Part shown: positions 1-8,812 of the stretch, piece after piece
Layout: the number at the start of each line of letters is the position of its first letter
How positions within the stretch are numbered: position 1 is the first letter of the stretch
NCBI RefSeq assembly: GCF_040545875.1
Contig: NZ_JBEPMR010000021.1
DNA length: 64,000 nucleotides
Reading direction: 5' to 3' (one strand)
Source: Faecalicatena_A orotica
GTDB taxonomy: Bacteria; Bacillota; Clostridia; Lachnospirales; Lachnospiraceae
Translations under genes and position numbers: made by a program
Notes under the pieces: model-generated
Told to the model about the DNA's origin: nothing
The model's input: only the letters and a program-made list of their open reading frames with translations
The model's database searches: none

Positions 1-687
1 CCCGGATAAAAATTTTGTGAAAGTGTTTTGAACCAGAGCCGCAATGTGAAAAAATTTATCTGCAATCTGATTTGGCAGATTGGCCGTCATCAGCCTTTTT
101 GTCTGCCTTGCCAAAACCTGTTTACTCAGCAGGATATACACAGAAATGATTATGGCAAATACGGTATTGGCTATCCCGGAAGCAGTAGCGGATACAAGAT
201 TTACCGCTGAACCAAACAGTGCACCGGCACTGTTCGAGAGTTGGTCCCAATCAAAGCCTGCAATCCATTCCGAAAGTTCGGTAAGATCTACGGAATGCTC
301 TTTAAAGTAGGATATCCATTCCGGCAGCCTTTCCTGAATCAGAGGCCAAATGCTTTGCACAGACTTCACCAGTTCGGGAATCACCATCGTTGCCGCAAGA
401 GAAATGACCAATATGATACAAACTAACGTCAAAATCAGGCTGAATACACTCAGGAGATTGCCGTTTGGCTTTTTCTTTGCTTTTGAAAATACCCGGATAA
501 AAAGATTTTCAAATCCTTTCATAGGAACATTTAGCACAAAGGCAAGTACCATTCCCAACAGGATTGGAAAAACAAGACTGACGATTTTTAATAAAAAAGA
601 CCCAACTGCCTGCAGATTCATGGCTGCGGCATATAAAAGCACACCAAAAGCGATAAAGCATAGAGTTTTTTTTGTTTGATGCATCAT
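1..687 (-). CDS. AI-2E family transporter, N-terminal part (cut by window edge)
   Basis: The gene reads leftward from ATG at 687 (a second ATG follows directly) and is open for 229 codons to the window edge, so the C-terminus is missing. An AGAGGAA ribosome site precedes the start. The protein begins MMHQTKKTLCFIAFGVLLYA and shows hydrophobic helices, then a polar stretch (about 110-150), then another membrane helix. The last visible residues are FTKFLSG, the start of the conserved core of AI-2E/PerM/YtvI-type transporters. Family members export small molecules or ions; the substrate cannot be read from sequence. Its promoter carries the MarR-type dyad shared with three other promoters in this window, which ties it to the neighbouring efflux and lipid genes. 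Family assignment is good; AI-2E as substrate is not implied. Confidence 0.85.
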   Translation of the reverse strand, partial: MMHQTKKTLCFIAFGVLLYAAAMNLQAVGSFLLKIVSLVFPILLGMVLAFVLNVPMKGFENLFIRVFSKAKKKPNGNLLSVFSLILTLVCIILVISLAATMVIPELVKSVQSIWPLIQERLPEWISYFKEHSVDLTELSEWIAGFDWDQLSNSAGALFGSAVNLVSATASGIANTVFAIIISVYILLSKQVLARQTKRLMTANLPNQIADKFFHIAALVQNTFTKFLSG

Positions 688-720
688 GTGTATGATTCCT
701 CTTTCTTTCCTCATTTTTTT

Positions 721-772
721 AGAGTCCTAGTTCGGATACTTGTAGTATAGTCCGAAATAGGACTCATGTCAA
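721..772 (-). promoter_or_regulatory. Promoter with double MarR-type operator (AI-2E transporter)
   Basis: On the minus strand: -35 TTGACA (767-772), a 17-bp spacer, and -10 TATACT (744-749). The spacer holds the dyad AGTCCGAAATAGGACT (749-764), and a second, weaker copy lies downstream at 721-739 (AGTCCTAGTTCGGAT). The layout is the same as at 10675-10725. Repression by a MarR protein is inferred. Confidence 0.8.
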
Positions 773-807
773 GAAAGTTGATAAAAATAGGATGGATTTC
801 CTGTTAC

Positions 808-1620
808 TCAGCTGTTTATTTTCACTTCAATTTTGATCAGGCATTGCTCCCGGCTGCCAGTGGTCAGCTCATCCAGCGGATATTCCTCGTAAGCATCTCC
901 GTCCATCTGGAGTCCCTGCTCCTCAAGAAACGCAAGCAGCGGGCGGTAAAAGGTTTCGCTCATAGCTTCAGGGTACCGGCGGTAAAGCACTGCGTAGGTT
1001 CCCACACTTTTCCATGCATTGTTATTTTCACTGACCTTGAAGTAGCATCGGGACGGGTTTGGCCAGGGGCTTGACGCCAAACACCGCCGGGGTACCACTG
1101 TGCCCACGGGAAAGTTGATGTTTATGCCGTGATTCTTAGCATAGGTAAAGGCCGAGATCATATTATCCCCATAAATACCTTCCGTATATATGGTTCCGTC
1201 CGTGAGAATGGGGCAGAGGAAAATTGGCTCCCGTTCTCGTTCCACTAACATGACACGATCCTCCTCACAGGACAGCGCTTCCTCGGTCATGGAACGGCGC
1301 AGACGCATAAGCGCCTGAATGGACTGCAGTCGTTTTATTTCTTGATCAATATTGGCATCCTTCTCCTGAAAAAATTTAATCATCCGCTCGGGTGACCGCT
1401 CGCCAAGGTAGTTTCTGATATCTTCCAGTCCCACGTCGATACTTCGCAGGCCGCTGATGAGGTTGGCCAGTTCAATTTGGCGGAATCCGTAATAGCGATA
1501 GCTGTTCTTACCCCGGTACTCTGGGGAGAGAAGTCTGATCTTGTCATAAAAGCGCAGCAGCTCTTTGCTGATGCCTGTCAGCCTGGAAAATTCTTTGATG
1601 GACATAAAGGAATCTTGCAT
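808..1620 (-). CDS. MerR family regulator with GyrI-like effector domain
   Basis: A 270-residue transcription regulator. Residues about 6-75 form a MerR winged helix (MSIKEFSRLTGISKELLRFYDKIRLLSP), followed by a helical dimerisation region (about 80-115). A C-terminal GyrI-like/SRPBCC small-molecule-binding domain covers about 130-270 (the ...EEYPLDEL...CLIKIEVKI ending is typical). This is the BmrR-like layout, in which a drug or metabolite bound by the C-terminal domain changes promoter DNA twist. The start at 1620 has GAGGTGAAGAA in front; an internal Met at residue 6 is an alternative. It is divergent from the CmpB-type gene at 1760, which may be its target. The ligand is unknown. Confidence 0.85.
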   Translation of the reverse strand: MQDSFMSIKEFSRLTGISKELLRFYDKIRLLSPEYRGKNSYRYYGFRQIELANLISGLRSIDVGLEDIRNYLGERSPERMIKFFQEKDANIDQEIKRLQSIQALMRLRRSMTEEALSCEEDRVMLVEREREPIFLCPILTDGTIYTEGIYGDNMISAFTYAKNHGININFPVGTVVPRRCLASSPWPNPSRCYFKVSENNNAWKSVGTYAVLYRRYPEAMSETFYRPLLAFLEEQGLQMDGDAYEEYPLDELTTGSREQCLIKIEVKINS

Positions 1621-1759
1621 TTCTTCACCTCTTCCTTTTGGGAAAAATTTTATAGGTTATTTATAAATCGGTCATTGACATTAGAACGATTATAAGGTTT
1701 AGAGTAGCATTGTTGCAAAAATATTACAAGGTTATAATTCCAAGTTCAAGGAGGCCGAT

Positions 1760-2419
1760 ATGAAACAAAAACTGATAGATGCCCATACAAACTATTCCAA
1801 TATGTTTTGGTTGTTCATGATCGGAAATATCCTTGGTGTTATTTTAGAGGGGATTTGGTGCTTCGTCCGGAACGGCCGTTGGGAAACCCATGTTGTTACC
1901 ATATGGGGGCCGTTTTGTCTGATTTATGGGGTAGGTGCCGTGGGCGGTTACCTTGCATCAGCCCTGTTATCTGATAAAAAAATACTGACTCAGTTTGCAG
2001 TCTTTGCAGCAATTGGTACTGTTGTGGAGTACGTCAGCAGTATGCTTCTGGAATACGGACTACACATGCGGGCGTGGGATTACAGCAGGCATTTTGGAAA
2101 CATCGCAGGACGGGTCAGCCTGCAGATGGCTCTCATATGGGGGGCGCTGGGCGTTTTGTTTTCGTACTTTCTTGTCCCGCAGCTTCAAAAACTATTTGAG
2201 TTGATGCAAGGACGGCTGTGGAAAACGGCTACAGTCTGTATGACCGTGTTTATGAGCATCAACATAACCCTGACTGCCATATGCCTTGTTCGTTGGAAGA
2301 ACCGCCATGAGGGAGCTTCCCCGAGAAACTATATGGAAACATTCATTGATGAATCGTATCCCGATCATACGATGGAAAAGAGGTTTTGTGAGTGGAGTTT
2401 TTTAGATGAAGAAAACTGA
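1760..2419 (+). CDS. CmpB-type putative ABC transporter permease (PF06541-like)
   Basis: A 219-residue integral membrane protein with about five to six hydrophobic helices and the family hallmarks GNILGVILEGIWCF, VTIWGPFCLIYGVGAV and WGALGVLFSYF. These place it in the small clostridial family labelled putative ABC transporter permease (CmpB). The biochemical function of the family is not established, and no ATPase sits next to this gene. AAGGAGG precedes the start. It is divergent from the MerR gene. A paralogue lies at 5084-5737 and ends the ABC exporter operon, so this window has two copies around the same MarR regulon. The family is recognised; the function is not. Confidence 0.75.
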   Translation: MKQKLIDAHTNYSNMFWLFMIGNILGVILEGIWCFVRNGRWETHVVTIWGPFCLIYGVGAVGGYLASALLSDKKILTQFAVFAAIGTVVEYVSSMLLEYGLHMRAWDYSRHFGNIAGRVSLQMALIWGALGVLFSYFLVPQLQKLFELMQGRLWKTATVCMTVFMSINITLTAICLVRWKNRHEGASPRNYMETFIDESYPDHTMEKRFCEWSFLDEEN

Positions 2420-2473
2420 GACAGGATGAATGGTTATAGCTAATATACGAAACCAACATAACCTAGTTTTCTA

Positions 2474-2502
2474 TTGACATAGTACGAAATCGGACTTATA
2501 CT
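2474..2502 (+). promoter_or_regulatory. Promoter with MarR-type operator in spacer (marR-tetR-patatin)
   Basis: -35 TTGACA (2474-2479), a 17-bp spacer and -10 TATACT (2497-2502). The spacer holds AGTACGAAATCGGACT (2481-2496), the same dyad as in three other promoters here. This predicts autoregulation of the downstream marR operon. Confidence 0.8.
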
Positions 2503-2532
2503 AAGAAATATGAGAGCGGGAGGTAAAGTGGG

Positions 2533-3012
2533 ATGGAAGAGAAAGATTTGGTATTGGAATTTAATTCTGTATACAGGGAACTGAATGATCTGTATCACGA
2601 CATTGCATTGAATATAGGGATACCAGATAGTGCATTTATTATTTTCTATGCAATATTTAAAATAGGGGATGGCTGCTTGCAGCGGGATATATGTAAGCAG
2701 TCTTATACAAATAAGCAAACGATTAATTCAACCATACAGAGACTGAAAGCGGATGGATATCTTTTTTTGAAACAAGGAAAGGGACGTGACAAACATATTT
2801 ATCTGACAGAACGTGGAACACATTTTCTAAGGGAGAAAATCGCCCCTATGGTTATGGCTGAAGAAAAGGCCTTTCTGATGCTTAGTATAGAGGAACAAAA
2901 ACAATTTTTTTCTATTTTTTCAAAATATGTAGTATCCTTTCGCAGAAAAGTGGATGAAGCATTTATCGAAAATAAAAATATCCAAGAGCCAGACACAAAG
3001 ACGCGGAGATGA
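2533..3012 (+). CDS. MarR family transcriptional regulator (first copy)
   Basis: A 159-residue winged-helix regulator. The helix-turn-helix region is about residues 55-85 (DICKQSYTNKQTINSTIQRL) with a basic wing (KQGKGRDKHIYLTERG) and terminal dimerisation helices. AGGTAAAGTGGG precedes the start at 2533. It is first in a plus-strand operon with a TetR-like gene (3075) and a patatin phospholipase (3755), behind a promoter whose spacer carries the shared dyad. It resembles the second MarR at 10834-11268 (same length class, same QTVNS/QTINS recognition helix), so both may bind the same sites. The inducer is unknown. Confidence 0.9.
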   Translation: MEEKDLVLEFNSVYRELNDLYHDIALNIGIPDSAFIIFYAIFKIGDGCLQRDICKQSYTNKQTINSTIQRLKADGYLFLKQGKGRDKHIYLTERGTHFLREKIAPMVMAEEKAFLMLSIEEQKQFFSIFSKYVVSFRRKVDEAFIENKNIQEPDTKTRR

Positions 3013-3074
3013 TACACATGAAAATCGTAGGTTTCGTTTTTTTATAAACATAGTCATTTTAAGGAGGGATACAT

Positions 3075-3698
3075 TTGCCTACAGAAAAATTTATTCACTT
3101 GGAGCTTCATAAGAGGAACGCAATCCTGAAAGGGGCATGTATGGCGATTGCAGATAGTTCATGTTATTTGCATTCTGGCAGCAAGCTTGCTGCCAGAATG
3201 CAAATTTCCGAATCAGACTTTGATTCGTACTTTTATGATATGCGTGACCTTTTATGCTGCCTGTTATATTATTTGTTTGATCGTGTTCTGGACGATTTTT
3301 TGCTTTCTCTTCAGGCGGAAGGTGGAAATTTTCAGGAGGCATGTATCAGAAATATCCGTGAAATGAAGAAAACGGGAAAATGGGAGCTGTACGCTTCCAT
3401 ATGTGAGAGATTTGTTTATGAAACCTACTATCAAAGGCTTGCTGCTTATGCAGCTGAGCGATACTATGAGACAGGAAAAATTACAAAGTTTATAGAAACA
3501 TGTCACGGAATGCTTGATCCTGCGAGGTACGGTGCATTAGAACAGGAAAAACTTAAAAAAGGAATGAAGTTTGTTCTGGATATAGTTCTGTACGGACTTG
3601 TGACATGTGAGGCGGATGACACAGATGAGGAGTGGGAGGCGTTATTATGCCGGGTGCGGTCGATTGGCCAGGGGTTAGAGCGTCTTTCGTCAGAATAG
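3075..3698 (+). CDS. TetR-like transcriptional regulator
   Basis: A 207-residue mostly helical protein. The start is the TTG at 3075, set by the AAGGAGGGA ribosome site just upstream. The N-terminal 60 residues fit a TetR-type helix-turn-helix (ILKGACMAIADSS...GSKLAARMQISESDFDSYF) followed by a helical ligand-binding-like body. The assignment is weaker than for the MarR genes because the recognition helix is unusual. Codons about 31-44, exactly the turn and recognition helix, lie in a perfect 40-bp DNA palindrome (3166-3205). The gene sits between marR and the patatin gene in one operon; its 3' end is 57 bp before the patatin start. Confidence 0.6.
   Translation: MPTEKFIHLELHKRNAILKGACMAIADSSCYLHSGSKLAARMQISESDFDSYFYDMRDLLCCLLYYLFDRVLDDFLLSLQAEGGNFQEACIRNIREMKKTGKWELYASICERFVYETYYQRLAAYAAERYYETGKITKFIETCHGMLDPARYGALEQEKLKKGMKFVLDIVLYGLVTCEADDTDEEWEALLCRVRSIGQGLERLSSE
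3166..3205. repeat. Perfect 40-bp palindrome inside the tetR-like gene
   Basis: The left arm 3166-3185 (ATTTGCATTCTGGCAGCAAG) is followed with no spacer by its exact reverse complement at 3186-3205. It lies within the codons for the predicted DNA-recognition helix. Such a sequence can extrude as a cruciform, form an mRNA hairpin, or serve as a binding site. Confidence 0.95.
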
Positions 3699-3754
3699 GA
3701 AGAGGAACGAACCATTTATACTGTGATTCAAGACGAAAGGAGACAGGTATCTTA

Positions 3755-5059
3755 ATGAAGCGTTATGTTCTGGATGATTGTAAGACAGCTTTAGTTTTGG
3801 GAGGAGGAGGTTCCCGCGGTTCTTATGAAATGGGTGTCTGGCAGGCACTACGGGAGATGGATGTTGATATTCATATAGTGACAGGAACATCTATCGGGGC
3901 AATCAATGATGCCGCGATTGCACAAGGTGACTATGATATGGCAGTGCGGCTGTGGAACAGCATTGAAACCAGCAAAGTGATCGATGTCCCCATCAATGAG
4001 GATGCTCCTCTGGAACGGAAGGTAAGGGAAACCTACCAAAATTTTTTGGTCAATTTTTTAAAAAACGGCGGAACCGGAGTGGACTCCTTGAAGGAAACAC
4101 TTGCGCTTTTTCTAGACGAACAGAAGGTAAGAGCTTCTTCTGTGACCTATGGATTGGTTACGATTGAAATGGATTCTAAAATACCCCATGAGTTGTTTAT
4201 TGCCGATATCCCACAGGGTAAAATGATTGACTATATTCTGGCAAGTGCTTCTATTTATCCGGCATTTAAGCCCCATTCAATTAATGATGTGCGTTATGTG
4301 GATGGCGCATATCACGACAATCTGCCTGTTAAAATGGCACTTGATAAAGGTGCAGTAAATGTTATAGCGGTGGATCTGGATGCATTTGGTGTGGTAAATA
4401 AAGAGACGCTTAAACTTGCGAAACGCTCTCTTTATATTAAGAGTTATTGGAACCTTGGTCCAACGCTGGTGTTTGATCACAACACTATTCAACGGAATAT
4501 CCGGCTTGGCTATCTGGACACCCTGAAAGCTTACGGTGCATATGAGGGATATGCGTACACATTTCTCCCTGGTTTTTGCAAAAAAATCATGCCGCAATTT
4601 ACAGGCTGTCTGCCTTTGGAAGATTTTCTGTATAAAAGCGGTGGCGGTATGTTTGACCAATTGTTTCTAAATAGTCTGCATAAAATAATGGAGGAACGAG
4701 GGGAGCAGAAAAACCATGATTATGAAGCAGCACTTGTCAGTGCCGAACTGGCAGGTGAGATATTTGGGATGAATTGTACGGTTATTTACACATATGAGGT
4801 ATGGCAGAAACGGCTGCGCCAGTGTGTTGCCCAAGTACCACTGCCCAATGTGCCCAATATGGCAGAACCAAATCTATTGGATGCTGTAATTGAAAGTGCA
4901 CAAACGATGGTCAGTAAACAGTCGCGTACAAAACAGGCGGCAGTTATGATTAGAGAGATGCTGCGAACAGAAGCGACAATACGTCCGTCTGGCAGTTTGA
5001 CTATGTCGCCTGAAACCTTTTTAGCCGGGCTTTTTCTTGCAGTCACAAATGTACTGTAA
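3755..5059 (+). CDS. Patatin-like phospholipase
   Basis: A 434-residue predicted serine lipid acyl hydrolase. The start is ATG 3755, after AAAGGAGACAGG; a longer frame upstream overlaps the tetR-like gene and lacks a good ribosome site. Motifs: oxyanion loop GGGGSRG (about 16-22), nucleophile elbow GTSIG with Ser46, and the catalytic Asp of DGA at Asp183 (VDGAYHDN). The C-terminal half (about 230-434) is extra to the minimal patatin fold. There is no signal peptide, so it probably acts at the inner face of the membrane. It is the third gene of the marR-tetR operon and converges with the CmpB gene at 5084. Regulation with a lipid glycosyltransferase suggests membrane lipid turnover (inference). 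Confidence 0.9.
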   Translation: MKRYVLDDCKTALVLGGGGSRGSYEMGVWQALREMDVDIHIVTGTSIGAINDAAIAQGDYDMAVRLWNSIETSKVIDVPINEDAPLERKVRETYQNFLVNFLKNGGTGVDSLKETLALFLDEQKVRASSVTYGLVTIEMDSKIPHELFIADIPQGKMIDYILASASIYPAFKPHSINDVRYVDGAYHDNLPVKMALDKGAVNVIAVDLDAFGVVNKETLKLAKRSLYIKSYWNLGPTLVFDHNTIQRNIRLGYLDTLKAYGAYEGYAYTFLPGFCKKIMPQFTGCLPLEDFLYKSGGGMFDQLFLNSLHKIMEERGEQKNHDYEAALVSAELAGEIFGMNCTVIYTYEVWQKRLRQCVAQVPLPNVPNMAEPNLLDAVIESAQTMVSKQSRTKQAAVMIREMLRTEATIRPSGSLTMSPETFLAGLFLAVTNVL

Positions 5060-5083
5060 GAATAGTTCTCTTGATTTCTTGAT

Positions 5084-5737
5084 TCACTTGTAATCCTTCT
5101 TTTGTTCTGCCATTTTGTAGGGGGAATGCCTCATGCTGGGATAAAGTTTCTGCATCCGTTCATTAGGAAATCTTTGATCCAGCCAGATATCCATCTGTCC
5201 GTCTGGTTTGTGCCCGGTCAGACGTTTTCGCCAACGTCCCACGGCCAGCGCTGAAAGCCATAAGTCATAGGCGAGAAAAACGTTTAAGGCAATGACTGCC
5301 GGGGCTTTGACTGGGAATGGAATCTGGGCAAACAGCCTGAACAGAAAGGGCTGTATGCCCCTTATATAGGCGATACCCAAAAATCCCCAGAAAATCATAA
5401 ACCGAAGACTGGTACGTCCTCCCAGCAGGGAAAACCGCTGTCCGCTGTATTCCCAGGAGACTGTACCGTACATGGTTTCCTGTACATAGCTGCAGACTGC
5501 CTCAAACAATCCGCCTAAGATGGCGGAGCTTAGGAACAGCCCCCATGCATCCGGCAGGCGTGACAACAACGTGGTCATCAGAACAGCGCCTATACCATAT
5601 ATCTGATTGAAAGGTCCATATACCACGCTTTGGCGGCGCATGAGTTTTCCCGTTGTCAGATAACAGTAAATGGTCTCAATGACTACACCGAGAATACTGC
5701 CTACAGCAAACAGCAGCAAAATATCTAGCACTTTCAT
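5084..5737 (-). CDS. CmpB-type putative ABC transporter permease, second copy
   Basis: A 217-residue membrane protein of the same family as 1760-2419, with GSILGVVIETIYCYL, VVYGPFNQIYGIGAV and FWGFLGIAY at the equivalent places, and a positively charged C-terminal tail. Its ATG directly follows the stop of the glycosyltransferase gene (stop 5738-5740, start 5737), so the two are translationally coupled and last in the ABC exporter operon. Function is unknown; its fixed place after a glycolipid-type glycosyltransferase suggests a role in moving or modifying a membrane lipid (inference). Confidence 0.75.
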   Translation of the reverse strand: MKVLDILLLFAVGSILGVVIETIYCYLTTGKLMRRQSVVYGPFNQIYGIGAVLMTTLLSRLPDAWGLFLSSAILGGLFEAVCSYVQETMYGTVSWEYSGQRFSLLGGRTSLRFMIFWGFLGIAYIRGIQPFLFRLFAQIPFPVKAPAVIALNVFLAYDLWLSALAVGRWRKRLTGHKPDGQMDIWLDQRFPNERMQKLYPSMRHSPYKMAEQKKDYK

Positions 5738-6940
5738 CTATTTCACTTCCTCTTTCCACGCATTTAGACTAGCCGGCCTGCACGTAGCAAGGCGCAGGTA
5801 AATTGCTTCCATTTGTCTTGCCAGTCCGGTGGGATGCAGCCCTTTGACGGAATTGGCAGTTGAGGCCTGCATACGGGCCTGACCTACATGACTGCTGTTC
5901 CGGAAACGCAGAAGGATAGCTGAAAATTCTTCTGCGGTGCGGAAAACATAACCATTTACCCCCACTGTCACCTGTCCGGGATTCGCTTCATCCAGCCTCT
6001 GTAAAACCGGCAGCCCCATAGACATGGCTTCCAGCATGGAGATAGAGTTGACTTCGGAGCGGGAAGCAGTGGCATATAAGTCACTGCAGGCATACACTTC
6101 CCGAACAGACTCATGGGGCACAGCACCGGTAAAGATGACAGCGCTGCCTGCATTCAGACGCCGTGTCAGCTCCTTCAGTTCAGACAGGGCGGGTCCGTCC
6201 CCGATAAGGAGAAGTTTTAAATGCGCCTCTTTTTGGCGGCATTGTGCGAAAAAGCGGATTAGCACATCCACACTCTTCTCCTGACCAAGCCGTCCGCAGA
6301 AGCAGATTACGGTATCATCGTTTTGAATATTGTAAAATTGACGAAGCATCTTCACAGTGACGGGATCTGTCCTGTCCCGTGAGAACTGCTCCAGTTCCAC
6401 TGCGTTGGGGATGACCTCAATCTCGCGTTTCACGCCGCAGTGGTGCAGAAAATCCCGGGACTTTACAGAGGGACCGATGATGGCATCGGCCTGGCTGGCA
6501 AAATAACGCAAATACCGGTGAATCATCTTACGGACAACTGGCTGGAGAGTGGGAGAGGCAACATAGTGGAGGTAATCATCCCACATGGTATGCAGGGTGT
6601 AAATAAACGGAATTTTTAATTTCCGGGCAGTCTCCAGACCGGTAGAACCGATGCCAAATTCTGTATGTGTATGGGCAATGTCTGGAGAGAATGCCTGAAT
6701 CAGCCGCATTCTCTCCAGATTGTAGGAAGGGGCCATGCCATATCCGTACAAATCTTTCAACTCCGCGGCGGGGCAGCGCAGTACTCCTTCCTTCATATGG
6801 CATACTTCCGCCTTTGGGTCCGCCGTGACCACCAAAACCTGGTGGCCCAGAGCCTCCATTCCCTCCTTTAAGGTTTTTACGTGGGTCGCCACACCGTTGA
6901 TCTGGGGGAGGTACGTTTCGCTGAATAAGGCAATTCTCAT
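5738..6940 (-). CDS. GT4 glycosyltransferase, diacylglycerol-glucosyltransferase type
   Basis: A 400-residue retaining glycosyltransferase of the GT-B fold. It starts MRIALFSETYLPQINGVATH, typical of 1,2-diacylglycerol 3-glucosyltransferases and related mannosyltransferases. The N-terminal acceptor domain has HTHTEFG and TLHTMWDDYLHY. The C-terminal donor domain has GRLGQEKSVDVLI, LIGDGP and the EX7E motif (SEVNSISMLEAMSMG). Three close ATGs exist (6949, 6946, 6940); the AGAAAGG site abuts the first two, so ATG 6940 with 9-nt spacing is chosen. It follows the ABC exporter genes and precedes a CmpB gene. The likely product is a membrane glycolipid; donor and acceptor are not proven. Confidence 0.85.
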   Translation of the reverse strand: MRIALFSETYLPQINGVATHVKTLKEGMEALGHQVLVVTADPKAEVCHMKEGVLRCPAAELKDLYGYGMAPSYNLERMRLIQAFSPDIAHTHTEFGIGSTGLETARKLKIPFIYTLHTMWDDYLHYVASPTLQPVVRKMIHRYLRYFASQADAIIGPSVKSRDFLHHCGVKREIEVIPNAVELEQFSRDRTDPVTVKMLRQFYNIQNDDTVICFCGRLGQEKSVDVLIRFFAQCRQKEAHLKLLLIGDGPALSELKELTRRLNAGSAVIFTGAVPHESVREVYACSDLYATASRSEVNSISMLEAMSMGLPVLQRLDEANPGQVTVGVNGYVFRTAEEFSAILLRFRNSSHVGQARMQASTANSVKGLHPTGLARQMEAIYLRLATCRPASLNAWKEEVK

Positions 6941-6976
6941 TTTCATCATCCTTTCTGAATATATCCGATTCCTGTC

Positions 6977-8812
6977 TTAAGCAACCTCAAACTGGCTGTT
7001 ATAAAGCTCCGCATAAAATCCGCCTTTTTCCATCAGTTCCATATGACTGCCGCTTTCAATAATATCACCGTCTTTTAACACTAAGATGATATCAGCGTTT
7101 TTGATAGTAGACAGCCGGTGGGCGATGACGAACGAGGTACGGCCCTGCATCAGCTTATCCATGGCATTCTGAATCAGAGCTTCTGTTCTGGTATCAATGG
7201 AGCTGGTGGCTTCATCTAAAATCAGCATAGGGGCATTATCAATCATGGCCCGGGCAATAGTAATCTGTTGGCGCTGGCCTGCCGAAAGGCTGATTTTATC
7301 GTTGATTACTGTGTCATACCCTTTTGGAAGAGTCCGGATGAAATGGTGAAGCCCTACGGCCTTACATGCCTGTTTGAGCATTTCATCGGTCACATCCTGC
7401 TTGTTATACACGATATTTTCCCGGATGGTTCCTTCAAAGAGCCAAGTGTCCTGTAATACCATGCAGAAGAGGGAATGGACCTGCTCCCTTGTCATCTGGC
7501 TGATTGGAACGCCGTCAATCAGGATTTCTCCACTGTTTATTTCATTGAAACGCATCAGCAGATTGACTAAAGTCGTTTTCCCTGCGCCGGTGGGGCCTAC
7601 AATGGCAATCTTTTGTCCGGGACGGGCTTTAGCAGAAAAATTATGGATGATAATCTTATCAGTGCCCTCATAACCAAATTTTACGTTCCTGAACTCCACA
7701 TGTCCGGTAACGGTCTGAGGCTTTATATTCTTATGACTTTCGTCTGCCATTTCCTCTGCATCCAGAAACTCAAAGACACGTTCACCGGCAGCAACCGCCA
7801 TCTGCAGCCCCTGTGCCAGCTGGGCAATCTGTGTGAGCGGCTGGGTGAAATAGCGCACATACACCAAAAACGCTACGATTACTCCAAAGGAGATATGGCC
7901 TTTCAGAGCTAAAGCGGCGCCCACCACAATAACTGCCACATAACCCAGATTATCGACAAAGGTCATGACGGGCATCATCAGCCCGGAGAGAAATTGGGCC
8001 ATATAAGTGCTCTTGTTTAGCTTTTTATTAAGACTCTTGAATGGCTCATACATCTGCTGTTCCGCGTTGTAGGCTTTCACAATGGTGTGTCCGGTATAGG
8101 TTTCTTCGATGTGACCGTTAATTTTTCCCAGATATTTCTGCTGGTTGTCAAAATGTTTCTGGGATTTACTCATGATGAGCATCATCACTAAAAAGCCAAG
8201 GATGACTGAAGCAATGGCTGTGACAGTCATGACCCAATTGGTTTTAAACATCATAATCAGGGAACCTGCCAGCATAGTGGCAGATGACACAAGGGTAGTC
8301 AGACTGTTGTTCAGGTTCTGTCCCAGAGAGTCTACATCATTGGTGATGCGGGAAAGGATATCCCCGGTGGTGTTTTTATGGTAAAACCACATGGGCAGAC
8401 GGTTGATTTTCTGGCTGATATCTGTACGCATTTTCTGGGAGATTCTCTGGGTGACTGTTGCCATGATCCATCCCTGTATGGTGTTTAAGATTGTACTCAA
8501 CAGATAAAGAACAACCAGAAGAATCCCGATTTTGGCAATGCCGGACATATCAAGGTTTGTCATAATACCATCGGTTATGAGATTGGTCATATCCTTGAGT
8601 TTTTCAGGGCTGACAAGAGCAATTACAGTTCCTGCAATCGCAGTGGTCACTGCCATAATGATGATGGCTATATACTTTTTGGAATAGGAGAGCAGGGCCT
8701 TTACTGTTTTTTTGGTATCCTTTGCTTTTGGGACGGTTCCTCCCAGTCCAGAAAAATCAGAGACTTCCATCTCCGGTGCAGCCTGGTTTTCCGTAATTTT
8801 ATCATTATTCAT
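6977..8812 (-). CDS. ABC exporter half-transporter, catalytic subunit
   Basis: A 611-residue type IV ABC exporter with six membrane helices (about 45-340) and a nucleotide-binding domain. Walker A is GPTGAGKT, Walker B is MLILDEATSS with the catalytic Glu, and there is an AHRLS switch His. The signature is LSAGQ instead of LSGGQ. Its start overlaps the end of the partner gene by 8 bp, with GGAGG inside that gene. With the partner it forms a heterodimer having one competent and one degenerate ATP site, as in TmrAB, BmrCD and LmrCD. The substrate is likely a drug, peptide or lipid. It is the second gene of a MarR-controlled operon. Confidence 0.93.
   Translation of the reverse strand: MNNDKITENQAAPEMEVSDFSGLGGTVPKAKDTKKTVKALLSYSKKYIAIIIMAVTTAIAGTVIALVSPEKLKDMTNLITDGIMTNLDMSGIAKIGILLVVLYLLSTILNTIQGWIMATVTQRISQKMRTDISQKINRLPMWFYHKNTTGDILSRITNDVDSLGQNLNNSLTTLVSSATMLAGSLIMMFKTNWVMTVTAIASVILGFLVMMLIMSKSQKHFDNQQKYLGKINGHIEETYTGHTIVKAYNAEQQMYEPFKSLNKKLNKSTYMAQFLSGLMMPVMTFVDNLGYVAVIVVGAALALKGHISFGVIVAFLVYVRYFTQPLTQIAQLAQGLQMAVAAGERVFEFLDAEEMADESHKNIKPQTVTGHVEFRNVKFGYEGTDKIIIHNFSAKARPGQKIAIVGPTGAGKTTLVNLLMRFNEINSGEILIDGVPISQMTREQVHSLFCMVLQDTWLFEGTIRENIVYNKQDVTDEMLKQACKAVGLHHFIRTLPKGYDTVINDKISLSAGQRQQITIARAMIDNAPMLILDEATSSIDTRTEALIQNAMDKLMQGRTSFVIAHRLSTIKNADIILVLKDGDIIESGSHMELMEKGGFYAELYNSQFEVA

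Noticed and set aside
28..679. Overlapping plus-strand open frames at the left end
   Set aside because: They are shadows of the minus-strand AI-2E transporter, which has a proper ribosome site, promoter and family motifs through the whole stretch.
3632..3754. Longer N-terminus for the patatin gene
   Set aside because: It overlaps the tetR-like gene, has no ribosome site and adds residues unlike the family; ATG 3755 has AAAGGAG and starts directly before the GGGGSRG strand.
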